From Roseburia hominis (GTDB lineage: Bacteria; Bacillota; Clostridia; Lachnospirales; Lachnospiraceae), in NCBI GenBank assembly GCA_021771815.1, contig JAETOE010000014.1, positions 44,087-108,086 of the forward strand: a stretch of DNA of 64,000 nt, in the 5' to 3' direction. Positions 26,477 through 36,155 of the stretch are shown piece after piece. Every line of letters starts with the position of its first letter. Position 1 is the first letter of the stretch. The position numbers and the translations under genes were made by a program. The notes below the pieces were generated by a model. That model was not told where the DNA came from and did no database searches. It worked only from the letters and a program-made list of their open reading frames with translations.

Positions 26477-27148
26477 ATGGAAGAAGTATATGTAGAAGAC
26501 AGAAAGACAATCAGAAAGAAAGCGTTTATTTTTGATCTGGATGGAGTCTTAGTATTTACGGATAAGTATCACTATCTCGCATGGAAAGAACTTGCCGACA
26601 GGCTTGGTATTTATTTTGATGAGACGATCAATCACAGGCTCAGAGGCGTTTCAAGAATGGATTCGCTTGAAATTATTTTAGAAAGAGCGGCAGAGAGCTA
26701 CACGGATGCGCAGAAAGAGGCCTTTGCAGCAGAAAAAAATGAGACATATAAGAATCTTTTGGAGAAGATGACACCGGCAGATGTAACCCGCGAAGTGCGT
26801 GATACGTTAGCACAGCTAAAGAGCCGCGGTCATAAGGTTGCCATCGGTTCTTCATCAAAGAATACAAAATTCATATTAAAGCAGGTCGATCTGCTGGATG
26901 TGTTTGACGCTGTTTCAGACGGCACAAATATTACGAAGTCGAAACCTGATCCTGAAGTGTTTTTAAAGGCTGCTGATTTTCTTGGTGAAGAATATGATAA
27001 TTGTATCGTTGTAGAGGATGCTTATGCGGGTGTAGACGCGGCGAAGAGCGGAAATATGCTATGTGCGGGAATTGGTGATGCAAGGGGATATGAGAAGACA
27101 GATTATCCTTTAGATACGTTTTCTGATATTTTGAAAATAGCGAAATAG
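26477..27148 (+). CDS. pgmB: Beta-phosphoglucomutase (HAD family)
   Basis: 223 residues when started at 26477; an upstream frame overlaps the esterase gene. HAD motifs: FDLDGVL (nucleophile Asp and general acid/base Asp), GSSSKN, KSKPDPEVF (Lys) and VVEDAYAGVDAA. The cap motif RGVSRMDSLE is diagnostic for beta-phosphoglucomutase, which interconverts beta-glucose 1-phosphate and glucose 6-phosphate. This implies that the operon yields a beta-hexose 1-phosphate, although no phosphorylase is encoded nearby. Last gene before the terminator. Confidence 0.87.
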   Translation: MEEVYVEDRKTIRKKAFIFDLDGVLVFTDKYHYLAWKELADRLGIYFDETINHRLRGVSRMDSLEIILERAAESYTDAQKEAFAAEKNETYKNLLEKMTPADVTREVRDTLAQLKSRGHKVAIGSSSKNTKFILKQVDLLDVFDAVSDGTNITKSKPDPEVFLKAADFLGEEYDNCIVVEDAYAGVDAAKSGNMLCAGIGDARGYEKTDYPLDTFSDILKIAK

Positions 27149-27166
27149 GCGTGTTTTATTTGTGTT

Positions 27167-27214
27167 AAGGGGCTGTCGCACTAAGTAATTAGTGCGATAG
27201 CCCCTTTCTTTTGG
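27167..27214 (+). terminator. Terminator of the sugar operon
   Basis: An 18-bp stem (27167-27184 with 27189-27206, one G-U) with loop GTAA, followed by TCTTTT. It also separates the operon from the convergent activase gene. Confidence 0.9.
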
Positions 27215-27234
27215 ACTATGTGCAAGTAAAACAA

Positions 27235-30200
27235 TTACTTCATCAGATTCTTATTCGCCGTGGACAGCATCAGCTTGATACGGTTGAGCTGGTTTACCTC
27301 GCTTGCGCCCGGGTCGTAGTCGATCGCTACGATATTGGACTGCGGATACCGGTGGCGCAGCTCCTTGATGACGCCCTTTCCGACAACATGGTTCGGCAGG
27401 CAGGCAAACGGCTGCGTGCAGACGATGTTCGATGTTCCGGTATGGATCAGCTCTAACATCTCTCCGGTCAGGAACCATCCCTCCCCGGTCTGATTGCCCT
27501 CGGAGACGATATCCCTTGCATACCTTGCAAGATCGTCGATGTGGGCGGGGGCGTCGAAATGTTCGCTCTTCTCAAATGCATCTCTTGCAGCACCCCGCAG
27601 CCATTCGAAGAAACGAATGCCAAGGCGTCCCATTTTCTTCGACTTCTGGCTCATGCCAAGCTCATCCGCCTTAAAGCCCGTGTTGTAGAAGCAGTAGAGC
27701 AGGAAGTCGGTAAGATCCGGTACGACCGCCTCCGCGCCCTCGGACTCCAACAGTTCCACCAGATGATTGTTTGCTGCCGGATGGAACTTGACTAGAATCT
27801 CTCCGACAACACCGACGCGCGGCTTTTTCACGTCCGCACGCTCTAAACGGTCGAAATCTAAAATGATCTCGCGGCACATTTTTTTGAACTTGCCGTGGGA
27901 GAGCATCTTCTTCTGGCTGATGAAGGCGATGACCTCTTTCTTCCACTTCTCGTGAAGCGCGTTGGCCGCCCCCGGAACTGCCTCGTACGGGCGCGTACGG
28001 TAGAGACAGCGCATGAAAATATCGCCGAACTCCAGCGCGTATAACCCGTGCTGAATGAGCGGAAGCGTCAGCTTAAAGCCCGGATTGCTCTCAAGGCCGC
28101 TCAAGTTGATCGAGATGACCGGAACATCCGGGTATCCCGCTTTCTCCAATGCGCGGCGGATAAAGCCGACATAATTGCTGGCGCGGCAGCCGCCGCCTGT
28201 CTGCGACATCAGGATCGCGGTTTTTGTCATATCGTACTTGCCCGACATGACGGCAGCCATCATCTGTCCTACAACGATTAAGGACGGATAGCAGGCGTCA
28301 TTGTTGACATATTTCAGCCCGACGTCCACGCACGTCCGGCTCGGCACATCCGGTACGACCAGATTGTAGCCTGCGGTCTGGAACGCCGGTTCCAAAAGCT
28401 CAAAGTGAATCGGCGACATCTGCGGACAGAGAATCGTATAATTTTTCCGCATTTCCTCGGTGAATACCACACGATTATAATTTGCGGGGACAATGGTGCG
28501 TTTCGTCTGCCGCTTCTCCCGCACACGGATGGCGGAGATGAGAGAGCGGATACGGATTCTCGCCGCACCGAGATTATTTACTTCGTCAATCTTAAGACAG
28601 GTGTAAATCTTGCCTGACTTTGTGAGAATATCATTTACGGCGTCCGTCGTGACGGCGTCCAGACCGCAGCCGAATGAATTGAGCTGGATCAGGTCAAGGT
28701 CGTCGCGCGTTTTGACGTAATTTGCCGCCGCGTAGAGTCTCGAGTGATACATCCACTGGTCCATGACGATGAGCGGGCGCTCCACCGCCTGTAAGTGGGA
28801 GATGGAGTCTTCGGTCAGCACCGCAATGCCGTAGGAGGTAATCAGCTCCGGAATGCCGTGGTTGATCTCCGGGTCAACGTGGTAGGGACGTCCGGCGAGG
28901 ACGATGCCGCGCTTGCCGTTTTCTTCCATATATTTTAAGACTTCCTCGCCCTTCTTCTGCATTTCCATGCGGACGACGGCGAGTTCCTTAAAGCCTTCCG
29001 ACACGGCGTCGCGGATCTCTGCCTCCGGGATGCCGAAATCGGAGCCGCCAAACGTCTTGATCAACTGGGAGGAGAGCGTTTCCTCGCTCGCGAACGACAT
29101 GAACGGATTTAAGAACTTCACCTGACCGGAAGTGATCTCATCCACATTGTTCTTGATGTTTTCCGCGTAGGAGGTGACGATCGGGCAGTTGTAGTGGTTG
29201 TTGGAATCCGGGAATTCATTTCGCTCGTACGGAATACATGGATAGAAAATAAAATCCACGTTCTGGTGAATCAGCCAGGTCACATGTCCGTGCGCGAGCT
29301 TTGCCGGATAACACTCGGATTCACTCGGAATCGAGTCGATGCCAAGCTCGTAGATCTTGCGCGTCGACTGTGGCGACAATACGATCTGGAAGCCAAGCTT
29401 TGTGAAGAAGGTCGCCCAGAACGGGTAGTTCTCGTACATATTAAGGACGCGTGGGATGCCGACGGAACCGCGCTTTGCTTCCTTTGCGGTAAGCGGCGTA
29501 TAGTCAAATAAACGTTTATTCTTGTATTCGAAAAGATTCGGGATATCCCCGCTCTTTTTCTCCTTGCCGAGCCCGCGCTCACAGCGGTTCCCGGTGATGT
29601 ACTGGCGGTTCCCGGAAAAGCGGTTGATCGTGAGCAGACAGTGGTTCGTACAGCCCTGGCATCTCGCAAGCTTTGTTTCGAAGGTTAGAGCATTGATGTC
29701 CTCGATGGAGAGCATCGTTGTCTGATAACCGGCTTCGTGGCGTTCGCGCGCGATCAGAGCGGCGCCGAACGCGCCCATGATGCCCGCGATATCCGGGCGT
29801 ACGCACTGTACGCCTGCGATCTTCTCGAAGCTTCTTAATACGGCGTCATTGTAGAATGTACCGCCCTGTACGACGATATTCTTTCCGAGCTGGCTGGCGT
29901 CGGAGAGCTTGATGACCTTAAAAAGCGCGTTCTTGATGACCGAGTAGGCGAGCCCCGAGGAGATGTCCGCGACGGACGCGCCCTCCTTCTGCGCCTGCTT
30001 TACTTTGGAATTCATAAATACGGTACAGCGCGTTCCCAGGTCGATCGGGTTTTTGGCAAAAAGCGCTTCCTTCGCAAAATCCTGTACGGTATAGTTCAGA
30101 GATTTCGCAAACGTCTCGATAAAAGAGCCGCAGCCGGAGGAACATGCTTCGTTGAGCTGCACGGAATCTACGGTCTGGTTCTTGATCTTGATGCATTTCA

Positions 30201-31482
30201 TATCCTGACCGCCGATATCTAAGATACAGTCTACTTCCGGATCAAAGAAAGCCGCCGCGTAATAATGCGCGACAGTCTCCACCTCGCCGTCGTCGAGCAT
30301 CAGCGCAGCTTTAAGAAGCGCCTCGCCATAACCTGTGGAGCAGGAGTGCACAATGTGCGCTTTCGGCGGGAGCTGTCCGTAAATCTCCTGGATGGAGCGG
30401 ATCGCCGTCGTAAGAGGGCTGCCGTTGTTATTGCTGTAGAATGAATAGAGCAGAGAGCCGTCCTCGCCGACCAACGCGATCTTGGTGGTCGTAGATCCGG
30501 CGTCGATGCCAAGATAACAGTCTCCCTCATAGGCAGAGAGATCTTGCGATTTTACGTTATGTCCGTTGTGGCGCGCACAGAATTCGTCGTATTCCGCCTG
30601 ATCCTTGAATAAAGGCTCCATGCGGGCAACCTCGAACTCCATCTTGATGCCGGACGAGAGACGGTCGCGCAGGGAGAGCAGGGTTGTAGTATTATTTACT
30701 TTGTAGTTCAATGCGGAACCAATCGCTGCGAACAAGTGGGAATTTTCCGGTGTGATCGCGTGCTCACTGTCTAAGTTCAGCGTGCGGATAAACGCCGTCT
30801 TAAGCTCGGACAGGAAATGAAGCGGTCCGCCGAGGAAAGCGACATGACCGCGGATCGGCTTTCCGCAGGCAAGACCGCTGATCGTCTGATTGACGACCGC
30901 CTGAAAAATCGAAGCGGCAAGGTCTTCCCTCGTCGCGCCCTCGTTGATGAGCGGCTGGATATCCGTCTTGGCGAACACGCCGCAGCGCGCGGCAATCGGG
31001 TAGATTGCTTTATAGTTCTTTGCGTATTCGTTCAGCCCCGTCGCGTCGGTCTGGATCAGAGACGCCATCTGGTCGATAAATGAGCCGGTACCGCCCGCGC
31101 AGATACCGTTCATACGCTGTTCCACATTGCCGCCCTCGAAGTAGATGATCTTCGCGTCCTCGCCGCCAAGCTCGATTGCGACATCCGTCTGCGGAGCGTA
31201 GTGCTGCAGTGCGGTGGAGACGGAAATGACCTCCTGCACGAACGGCACGTTCAGATGATTCGCCAGGGTCAGACCGCCGGAGCCGGTAATCATCGGGGCA
31301 ACCGTACAGTCGCCGACCGCATCGATCGCTTTTGCAAGGAGAGAAGATAATGTCTCCTGAATGTTGGCGAAATGGCGTTCATAATCCGAGAAAAGCAGAT
31401 TGTCCGATGCATCTAAGACCGCAATTTTGACGGTCGTAGAACCGATATCAATTCCCAATTTATGAAGTGTATTGTTTTCCAT
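27235..31482 (-). CDS. Giant 2-hydroxyacyl-CoA dehydratase activase fusion (BadF/BcrA ATPase x2 + DUF2229 + dehydratase-like)
   Basis: 1415 residues, start at 31482 after GGAGG. Two ASKHA ATPase domains in tandem: [11 protein letters not shown] near residue 9 and [11 protein letters not shown] near 322. Each has cysteines in the positions that hold the bridging [4Fe-4S] cluster of activators such as HgdC (CAGGTGSF near 128; CSSGCGSF near 442, and later RC pairs). A [12 protein letters not shown] cluster motif follows, then a DUF2229 / dehydratase-subunit-like region to the end. Activators of this family perform ATP-driven one-electron transfer to 2-hydroxyacyl-CoA dehydratases; the role of these giant fusions is not settled. 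No dehydratase subunits are adjacent. Typical of strict anaerobes. Confidence 0.9.
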   Translation of the reverse strand: MENNTLHKLGIDIGSTTVKIAVLDASDNLLFSDYERHFANIQETLSSLLAKAIDAVGDCTVAPMITGSGGLTLANHLNVPFVQEVISVSTALQHYAPQTDVAIELGGEDAKIIYFEGGNVEQRMNGICAGGTGSFIDQMASLIQTDATGLNEYAKNYKAIYPIAARCGVFAKTDIQPLINEGATREDLAASIFQAVVNQTISGLACGKPIRGHVAFLGGPLHFLSELKTAFIRTLNLDSEHAITPENSHLFAAIGSALNYKVNNTTTLLSLRDRLSSGIKMEFEVARMEPLFKDQAEYDEFCARHNGHNVKSQDLSAYEGDCYLGIDAGSTTTKIALVGEDGSLLYSFYSNNNGSPLTTAIRSIQEIYGQLPPKAHIVHSCSTGYGEALLKAALMLDDGEVETVAHYYAAAFFDPEVDCILDIGGQDMKCIKIKNQTVDSVQLNEACSSGCGSFIETFAKSLNYTVQDFAKEALFAKNPIDLGTRCTVFMNSKVKQAQKEGASVADISSGLAYSVIKNALFKVIKLSDASQLGKNIVVQGGTFYNDAVLRSFEKIAGVQCVRPDIAGIMGAFGAALIARERHEAGYQTTMLSIEDINALTFETKLARCQGCTNHCLLTINRFSGNRQYITGNRCERGLGKEKKSGDIPNLFEYKNKRLFDYTPLTAKEAKRGSVGIPRVLNMYENYPFWATFFTKLGFQIVLSPQSTRKIYELGIDSIPSESECYPAKLAHGHVTWLIHQNVDFIFYPCIPYERNEFPDSNNHYNCPIVTSYAENIKNNVDEITSGQVKFLNPFMSFASEETLSSQLIKTFGGSDFGIPEAEIRDAVSEGFKELAVVRMEMQKKGEEVLKYMEENGKRGIVLAGRPYHVDPEINHGIPELITSYGIAVLTEDSISHLQAVERPLIVMDQWMYHSRLYAAANYVKTRDDLDLIQLNSFGCGLDAVTTDAVNDILTKSGKIYTCLKIDEVNNLGAARIRIRSLISAIRVREKRQTKRTIVPANYNRVVFTEEMRKNYTILCPQMSPIHFELLEPAFQTAGYNLVVPDVPSRTCVDVGLKYVNNDACYPSLIVVGQMMAAVMSGKYDMTKTAILMSQTGGGCRASNYVGFIRRALEKAGYPDVPVISINLSGLESNPGFKLTLPLIQHGLYALEFGDIFMRCLYRTRPYEAVPGAANALHEKWKKEVIAFISQKKMLSHGKFKKMCREIILDFDRLERADVKKPRVGVVGEILVKFHPAANNHLVELLESEGAEAVVPDLTDFLLYCFYNTGFKADELGMSQKSKKMGRLGIRFFEWLRGAARDAFEKSEHFDAPAHIDDLARYARDIVSEGNQTGEGWFLTGEMLELIHTGTSNIVCTQPFACLPNHVVGKGVIKELRHRYPQSNIVAIDYDPGASEVNQLNRIKLMLSTANKNLMK

Positions 31483-31590
31483 TAAGATTCCTCCATTCAT
31501 GGTTCTGTCAAGGTAATGACTTATCCGAAATAAAAATATGTAAAAGATTCTTTCCTATTATAAATGCCGGGCAAACGCCAAGCACCCTAC

Positions 31591-31619
31591 ATTATACGAC
31601 AGGATATTTCAAATGACAA
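31591..31619 (-). promoter_or_regulatory. Promoter of the activase gene
   Basis: On the minus strand TTGTCA (31619-31614), 17 bases, TATAAT (31596-31591). Leader of about 100 bases. Confidence 0.8.
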
Positions 31620-31671
31620 TGTGCAAATCGCTGGAAAAATATAAACTTTTTGTAAAGAAGAACCCCTCCGA

Positions 31672-31700
31672 TTGACAAAGATTTCCGGTACGGATATACT
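31672..31700 (+). promoter_or_regulatory. Promoter of the rhomboid-like gene
   Basis: TTGACA (31672-31677), 17 bases, TATACT (31695-31700), 42 bases before the start codon. Confidence 0.85.
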
Positions 31701-31742
31701 GAAAAACGTAATGTTTTACAGAAAGGTCAGGAAATAGATTGT

Positions 31743-32600
31743 ATGAACTGGTTAAATAAAATGGAGCGGAAATTCGGGCGTTTTGCCGTTCCGAATTTGA
31801 TCACATGGCTGATTGGCGCGTACACGATCGGATTTGTGATCAGTATGATAAATCCGGGTATTTTAAGCTATCTGATGTTAAGTCCTTATCATATCCTGCG
31901 CGGACAGGTCTGGCGGATTTTTACATGGATTTTTATGCCGACGGACTCGAATCTGATTTTTCTTGTCATTATGGCGCTTTTTTATTACCAGCTCGGGATG
32001 GTGCTTGAGAGGAATTGGGGAACGTTCCGGTTCAATGTTTATATTTTCGGCGGTATGCTTTTTACGGTGATCGGCGCGTTCCTTATGTACGGCATCATGT
32101 ATCTGGTGAACGGCGGAGTGACGCTCGAGATGCTTCTCATTGGTGCGAGTTTCAGCACGAACTATATCAACATGTCCATTTTCCTTGCGTTCGCGGTCAC
32201 ATACCCGGAGATGGAAGTGCTGCTTATGTTCATTATACCGATCAAGATGAAGTGGATGGCGCTTGTCTACGGCGTACTGACGGTACTCAGCTTTTTTGAG
32301 ACGGGCTGGGCGGGCAGGATCGCGATATTTATGTCATTGCTCAATTTTATCATTTTCTTTATGTCAACGCGCAATTATAAGCGCTATGCGCCGCACGAGG
32401 TGCACAGAAGGCAGAAGTTCAAAGCCGAGATGCGAAAGCCCACCGGATACCCGGACGGAGTCAGACATAAGTGTGCGGTCTGCGGCAGGACCGAGAAGGA
32501 TGATCCGACGCTGGAATTCCGTTTCTGTTCCAAGTGCGAGGGAGATTACGAGTATTGTCAGGATCATTTGTTTACACATCAGCATATGAGGCGAAGTTAG
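31743..32600 (+). CDS. Rhomboid-like membrane protein without protease serine, with C-terminal zinc finger
   Basis: 285 residues. Six or so membrane helices (about 20-210) in a rhomboid-like arrangement: an RGQVWRIFTWIFMP segment like the helix 1-2 loop of rhomboids, and a GASFS stretch where active rhomboids have GxSG. With no GxSG serine and no obvious catalytic His, it is probably a pseudoprotease. The soluble tail (about 240-285) has CAVC, then CSKC, then CQDH and HQH: a probable zinc-binding knuckle. Own promoter and terminator, so a single-gene unit. Function unknown. Confidence 0.75.
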   Translation: MNWLNKMERKFGRFAVPNLITWLIGAYTIGFVISMINPGILSYLMLSPYHILRGQVWRIFTWIFMPTDSNLIFLVIMALFYYQLGMVLERNWGTFRFNVYIFGGMLFTVIGAFLMYGIMYLVNGGVTLEMLLIGASFSTNYINMSIFLAFAVTYPEMEVLLMFIIPIKMKWMALVYGVLTVLSFFETGWAGRIAIFMSLLNFIIFFMSTRNYKRYAPHEVHRRQKFKAEMRKPTGYPDGVRHKCAVCGRTEKDDPTLEFRFCSKCEGDYEYCQDHLFTHQHMRRS

Positions 32601-32667
32601 AAACTATGTCCACAGGATGCGCCGGGCGAACCGGTGAGAACGGCGCGAAGAGCGTCCGGGAATACGG

Positions 32668-32704
32668 GGCAAAGGATTGTATGTGCAGTCCTTTGCCTTG
32701 TTTT
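32668..32704 (+). terminator. Terminator after the rhomboid-like gene
   Basis: GGCAAAGGA (32668-32676) pairs with TCCTTTGCC (32689-32697), followed by TTGTTTT. Confidence 0.85.
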
Positions 32705-32757
32705 GTGTCTGTAGGATAATGCGGGAAGCAAAAAAATCGATTTTTTATGAAAAATAC

Positions 32758-32790
32758 TTGACTGTAAAGTGGCTTTATACTTTAAAACAG
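32758..32790 (+). promoter_or_regulatory. MerR-type promoter with palindromic operator
   Basis: TTGACT (32758-32763) and a weak TAAAAC -10 are about 19 bases apart, the long spacing typical of MerR-controlled promoters. The spacer holds the inverted repeat TAAAGT (32765-32770) and ACTTTA (32779-32784). The first downstream gene is a MerR regulator, so autoregulation is likely. Confidence 0.7.
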
Positions 32791-32808
32791 TGCCATGGAG
32801 GTAAGGAA

Positions 32809-33639
32809 ATGACAATCAGGGAAGTGGAGGAAGCATTGCATGTTACCCGGGCGAACGTGCGCTTCTATGAAAAGGAAGGTCTGATCGCACCGAAGAGAAA
32901 TCCGATCAATGATTACCGGGATTATTCCACAAAGGATGTGGAGACACTGCAGCGGATTCTTTATCTGCGTAGTCTGGAGGTTTCGATTGAAGACATACGA
33001 AAACTGACGCAGGGGAAGAAGGAGCTGTCCGAGGTATTAGGCGAGCGTCGCGAAGAATTGAGAAGGCAGGAGATGCAGACGAGAGAGGCGGCGCTTATGT
33101 GCGAAAAGCTTCTTGGCGGGCAGAAATGTACTTTTTGGGATTTTCCGATGGAGGAGGGCGGGGAGCAAAACCGGTCCGTACTTTTGAGGGATACGCTGAC
33201 GAAGCTTGGAATGTTCTGGGACCAGCTTGTTGTGTGGGGCTTTCTGGCATTGCAGCTTTTGTATACCGTCATCGTATTTCCGATGCTCCCGGCGCAGATT
33301 CCTGTGACGTGGAATGGAGCGGCAGTCACGGAATACGGAGGAAAGGGCATGTTTCTGGTATATGTGGCACTTTCCATATTTCTGATGCTCGCAGTAAAGA
33401 AGATCCTTTACGCGCGGCTGGTCGGCGGTCTGCGCTGTTATCTGGAGGAGCTTGGCGCGATGGTGTCCGTGGGCATGATCGGCTACGGCTTTTCCCTGCA
33501 GGTCTACACGGTGCTGTCCCTACAGGGCGTTTTGGTGGGAATCGATGCGTTCCTGATGGGCTGTATCATCTGTTATCTGCTGGTGATCGCCCTGATCGTT
33601 CTTATTTACCGCCATTATAAAAAAGGCGCTGCGGCGTAG
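32809..33639 (+). CDS. MerR-family regulator with a membrane-embedded C-terminal domain
   Basis: 276 residues, start at 32809 with GGAGG upstream. Residues 1-70 are a MerR winged helix (TIREVEEALHVTRANVRFYE, YRDYSTKDVETLQRI), followed by a coiled coil (70-115). In place of a soluble effector domain the last 150 residues contain about four membrane helices, with an IPVTWNG motif like that of DUF1648 membrane proteins. It should bind DNA while anchored in the membrane. It precedes the membrane MutS-like gene by 15 bases, so the two are co-transcribed and probably act together. Confidence 0.85.
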   Translation: MTIREVEEALHVTRANVRFYEKEGLIAPKRNPINDYRDYSTKDVETLQRILYLRSLEVSIEDIRKLTQGKKELSEVLGERREELRRQEMQTREAALMCEKLLGGQKCTFWDFPMEEGGEQNRSVLLRDTLTKLGMFWDQLVVWGFLALQLLYTVIVFPMLPAQIPVTWNGAAVTEYGGKGMFLVYVALSIFLMLAVKKILYARLVGGLRCYLEELGAMVSVGMIGYGFSLQVYTVLSLQGVLVGIDAFLMGCIICYLLVIALIVLIYRHYKKGAAA

Positions 33640-33654
33640 GAAGGCGGAAATGAT

Positions 33655-35394
33655 TTGGAGATAGAAATCGGAATTTTATTGGTTTTGGTATTTGGCGGAG
33701 GTGTGTTCCTGTGGCAGAAGGTTGAAGCGCACAGAGATCGGAACAGGAGAAGGGAGCGGAGGAAGGAAGAATTCGGAAAAGATCCGCGGGAGCTTTCCTG
33801 CGGGAAAAGGAGCAGGGAATTCCTTGCGGAGGTTGCGGTCTATTATGAGGAGAGGAAGGAGCAGGGCGGGGAAGGCTTGTCGGGTGAAGAGAACTTCATA
33901 GATGATGTGACATGGAATGATCTGGACATGGACGAACTGTTTTTGCGCGTCAACCATACGAAAAGTTATATCGGAGAACAGGTGCTTTACCGTAGGCTGC
34001 ATGAGACGAAAGAGCGCGACTGGGAGAAATGGGAGGAGCATCTGTCCTATTTTTCCGAAAAGGAGGAGGAGCGGGAGGAGCTTTGGGAAGCGCTCTGGCG
34101 TATCGGGAAGGAGCGCGAGGCATATTATCTGCCGATGTTTCTTAAGAACGCGGCAGGTCTTGCGGTAGAGCATCTTTGGGTGTACCGTATGCTGCAGATT
34201 CTTCTTTTCGGCGGGCTGGCCGCGGGAATTTTGTCGGCAAATCCGCTGTTTTTTGGGATATCCGGCGTGACGGCGCTCATCAATGTCAGCGTGTATGTTA
34301 TGAGCAAGGACAAATATGAGGTGTATCTCTATTCGCTCGGCAGTGTGCGGGAACTTCTTGCTTTTCATAAATTGCTTGCAAAAAGGGAGGAGTGGCGGAA
34401 GCTTTTTGTGACGGAAGAGCTTATCACAGCGTGGGAGCGGACAAAAGACCTCTGGAATTCGATCGGAAAATATCAGGGAAAGAAGAGGGCTGCGTTAAGC
34501 GGCGATGCGTTCGCTGTTTTCGCGGATTATCTGAACGGCGCGACGCTTCGGGATATCACGGCGTTCGGGCATATTGCAAAGCAGCTTACCGAAAAAGAGA
34601 GAGAACTCTTCCTCTTATATGAGGCGGCGGGGGAAATCGATCTGGAAATCGCGGTATCGTCGTTTCGAAAGAGCCTTGCAGTCTGGTGTGTGCCGGAATT
34701 ACGCGGGCAGGATAAAACGGCAGGTACGGCGCACCGCAAAGGACAATCCTCCCCGAAGAAGAAGGGGGTTCTGCGGGCAAAGGGGCTGTATCATCCGCTG
34801 CTTAAGCACCCGGTGCGCAATGATTTTACGCCGGGCGGCTGCTGTCTGATTACGGGGGCGAACGCGACGGGCAAATCAACGTTCGGCAAGGCGGTCGCCG
34901 TGAATGCGATTTTCGCGCAGACGATTCATACCTGCACGGCGGAGAGCTTTTCCATGCAAAAGATGCGGGTGCTCACGTCGATGGCAGTGCGCGACGATCT
35001 CGTGGAGGGAAAGAGTTACTATATCCGCGAGATTTCTTACTTAAAGCGCATTGTGGATGCGGTGGGCGGCAGGCTTCCGGTGCTCTGCATAATCGACGAG
35101 ATTCTGCGGGGAACCAATACGCCGGAGCGGCTTGCGGCGTCGGAAGTCATCTGTCGTTATCTTGCGGGGAAGAACTGCCTTGCGGTCGTGGCAACGCACG
35201 ATATGGAACTGACAAGGAGACTTTCGGCTGAGTACCGCTGCTATTATTTTACGAGCGGGATAGAAGGAAATGAGGTGTGTTTTGATTATAGAATACATGA
35301 GGGCGTCGGGGAGAACCGCAATGCGATTAAGCTGCTCGGTTTGATGGGATTCCCGGAGGAAATCGTCACTATGGCGCAGGCAATTTGCGGGTGA
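33655..35394 (+). CDS. Membrane-associated MutS-like ATPase
   Basis: 579 residues, TTG start at 33655 (AAGGCGG upstream; the only nearby ATG is out of frame). The C-terminal 200 residues are a MutS ATPase: Walker A GANATGKST, a KSYYIREI segment, Walker B CIIDEILRGTN and ATHDMEL. The mismatch-recognition and connector domains of MutS are missing. Instead there is an N-terminal membrane segment (about 3-18) and a helical hairpin near 175-220. Such membrane MutS paralogues exist in Firmicutes but lack a defined function; classical mismatch repair is unlikely. Confidence 0.85.
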   Translation: MEIEIGILLVLVFGGGVFLWQKVEAHRDRNRRRERRKEEFGKDPRELSCGKRSREFLAEVAVYYEERKEQGGEGLSGEENFIDDVTWNDLDMDELFLRVNHTKSYIGEQVLYRRLHETKERDWEKWEEHLSYFSEKEEEREELWEALWRIGKEREAYYLPMFLKNAAGLAVEHLWVYRMLQILLFGGLAAGILSANPLFFGISGVTALINVSVYVMSKDKYEVYLYSLGSVRELLAFHKLLAKREEWRKLFVTEELITAWERTKDLWNSIGKYQGKKRAALSGDAFAVFADYLNGATLRDITAFGHIAKQLTEKERELFLLYEAAGEIDLEIAVSSFRKSLAVWCVPELRGQDKTAGTAHRKGQSSPKKKGVLRAKGLYHPLLKHPVRNDFTPGGCCLITGANATGKSTFGKAVAVNAIFAQTIHTCTAESFSMQKMRVLTSMAVRDDLVEGKSYYIREISYLKRIVDAVGGRLPVLCIIDEILRGTNTPERLAASEVICRYLAGKNCLAVVATHDMELTRRLSAEYRCYYFTSGIEGNEVCFDYRIHEGVGENRNAIKLLGLMGFPEEIVTMAQAICG

Positions 35395-35423
35395 TTGACG
35401 CGGCAGATGGAAGCCTTTATAAT
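35395..35423 (+). promoter_or_regulatory. Promoter of the two-component operon
   Basis: TTGACG (35395-35400), 17 bases, TATAAT (35418-35423). It begins one base after the MutS-like stop codon. Confidence 0.85.
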
Positions 35424-35459
35424 GGGCGTAGGAAAATTGCGGTGCGAAAGGAAAGATAC

Positions 35460-36155
35460 ATGGATTCGATTTTACTGTTGGAGGATGAGGAGAGCGTAAG
35501 CCGCGGGATTGCGTTTACACTGGAGCGGGAAGGCTATACGGTATATACTGCGTCATCTGTCGCAGAGGCAAGGGCGCTCTACGAGAGCAGGCAGCCGCAG
35601 CTTGTGATTGCGGACTTGACGCTTCCGGACGGAAACGGGCTGGATTTTATTCGGGATATACGCATGCGGGGAGATAAAAGCACCTATGTGCTCTGCCTGA
35701 CCGCACTGGATAATGAGACGGATTATGTCATGGGGTATGACGCAGGGGCGGATGATTATGTGGCAAAGCCCTTTTCGCTGTCGGTGCTGTCTTTGAAGGT
35801 GCGGGCGTATTTTGGCAGGAGCGGGAGCAAGGAGCCGGATGAAATACGCTCCGGCGGACTTCGCGTTGTCCCGCGCGAAATGCGCGCTTTTCTGGGGGAG
35901 GAAGAGATTTCCTTTACAAGAAATGAATGGAAGCTTTTACAGATGTTTCTGGCGCATCCGAAGCAGATTTTTACGAAGAGCCAGATGCTGGAGCGGCTGT
36001 TCGATACAGAGTCGGACTTTGCGGATGAAAATACGGTCGCGGTCAATATCAGACGGCTGCGGGAAAAGCTTCACGACGATGCAGCGAATCCCCGCTATAT
36101 CAGGAATGTCCGCGGAATCGGCTACGTGTGGGCGATGGAGAGCAAAAGAGGATGA
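35460..36155 (+). CDS. OmpR-family response regulator
   Basis: 231 residues, start at 35460 after AAAGGAAAG. Receiver domain with LLLEDEES (acidic pair), phospho-acceptor Asp in VIADLTLPDG, Thr in CLTALD and Lys in YVAKPFS; C-terminal winged helix ending NVRGIGYVW. It overlaps the kinase gene by four bases. Regulators of this layout usually control the adjacent ABC exporter (37578-40807) in response to antimicrobial peptides or cell-envelope stress. Confidence 0.93.
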   Translation: MDSILLLEDEESVSRGIAFTLEREGYTVYTASSVAEARALYESRQPQLVIADLTLPDGNGLDFIRDIRMRGDKSTYVLCLTALDNETDYVMGYDAGADDYVAKPFSLSVLSLKVRAYFGRSGSKEPDEIRSGGLRVVPREMRAFLGEEEISFTRNEWKLLQMFLAHPKQIFTKSQMLERLFDTESDFADENTVAVNIRRLREKLHDDAANPRYIRNVRGIGYVWAMESKRG

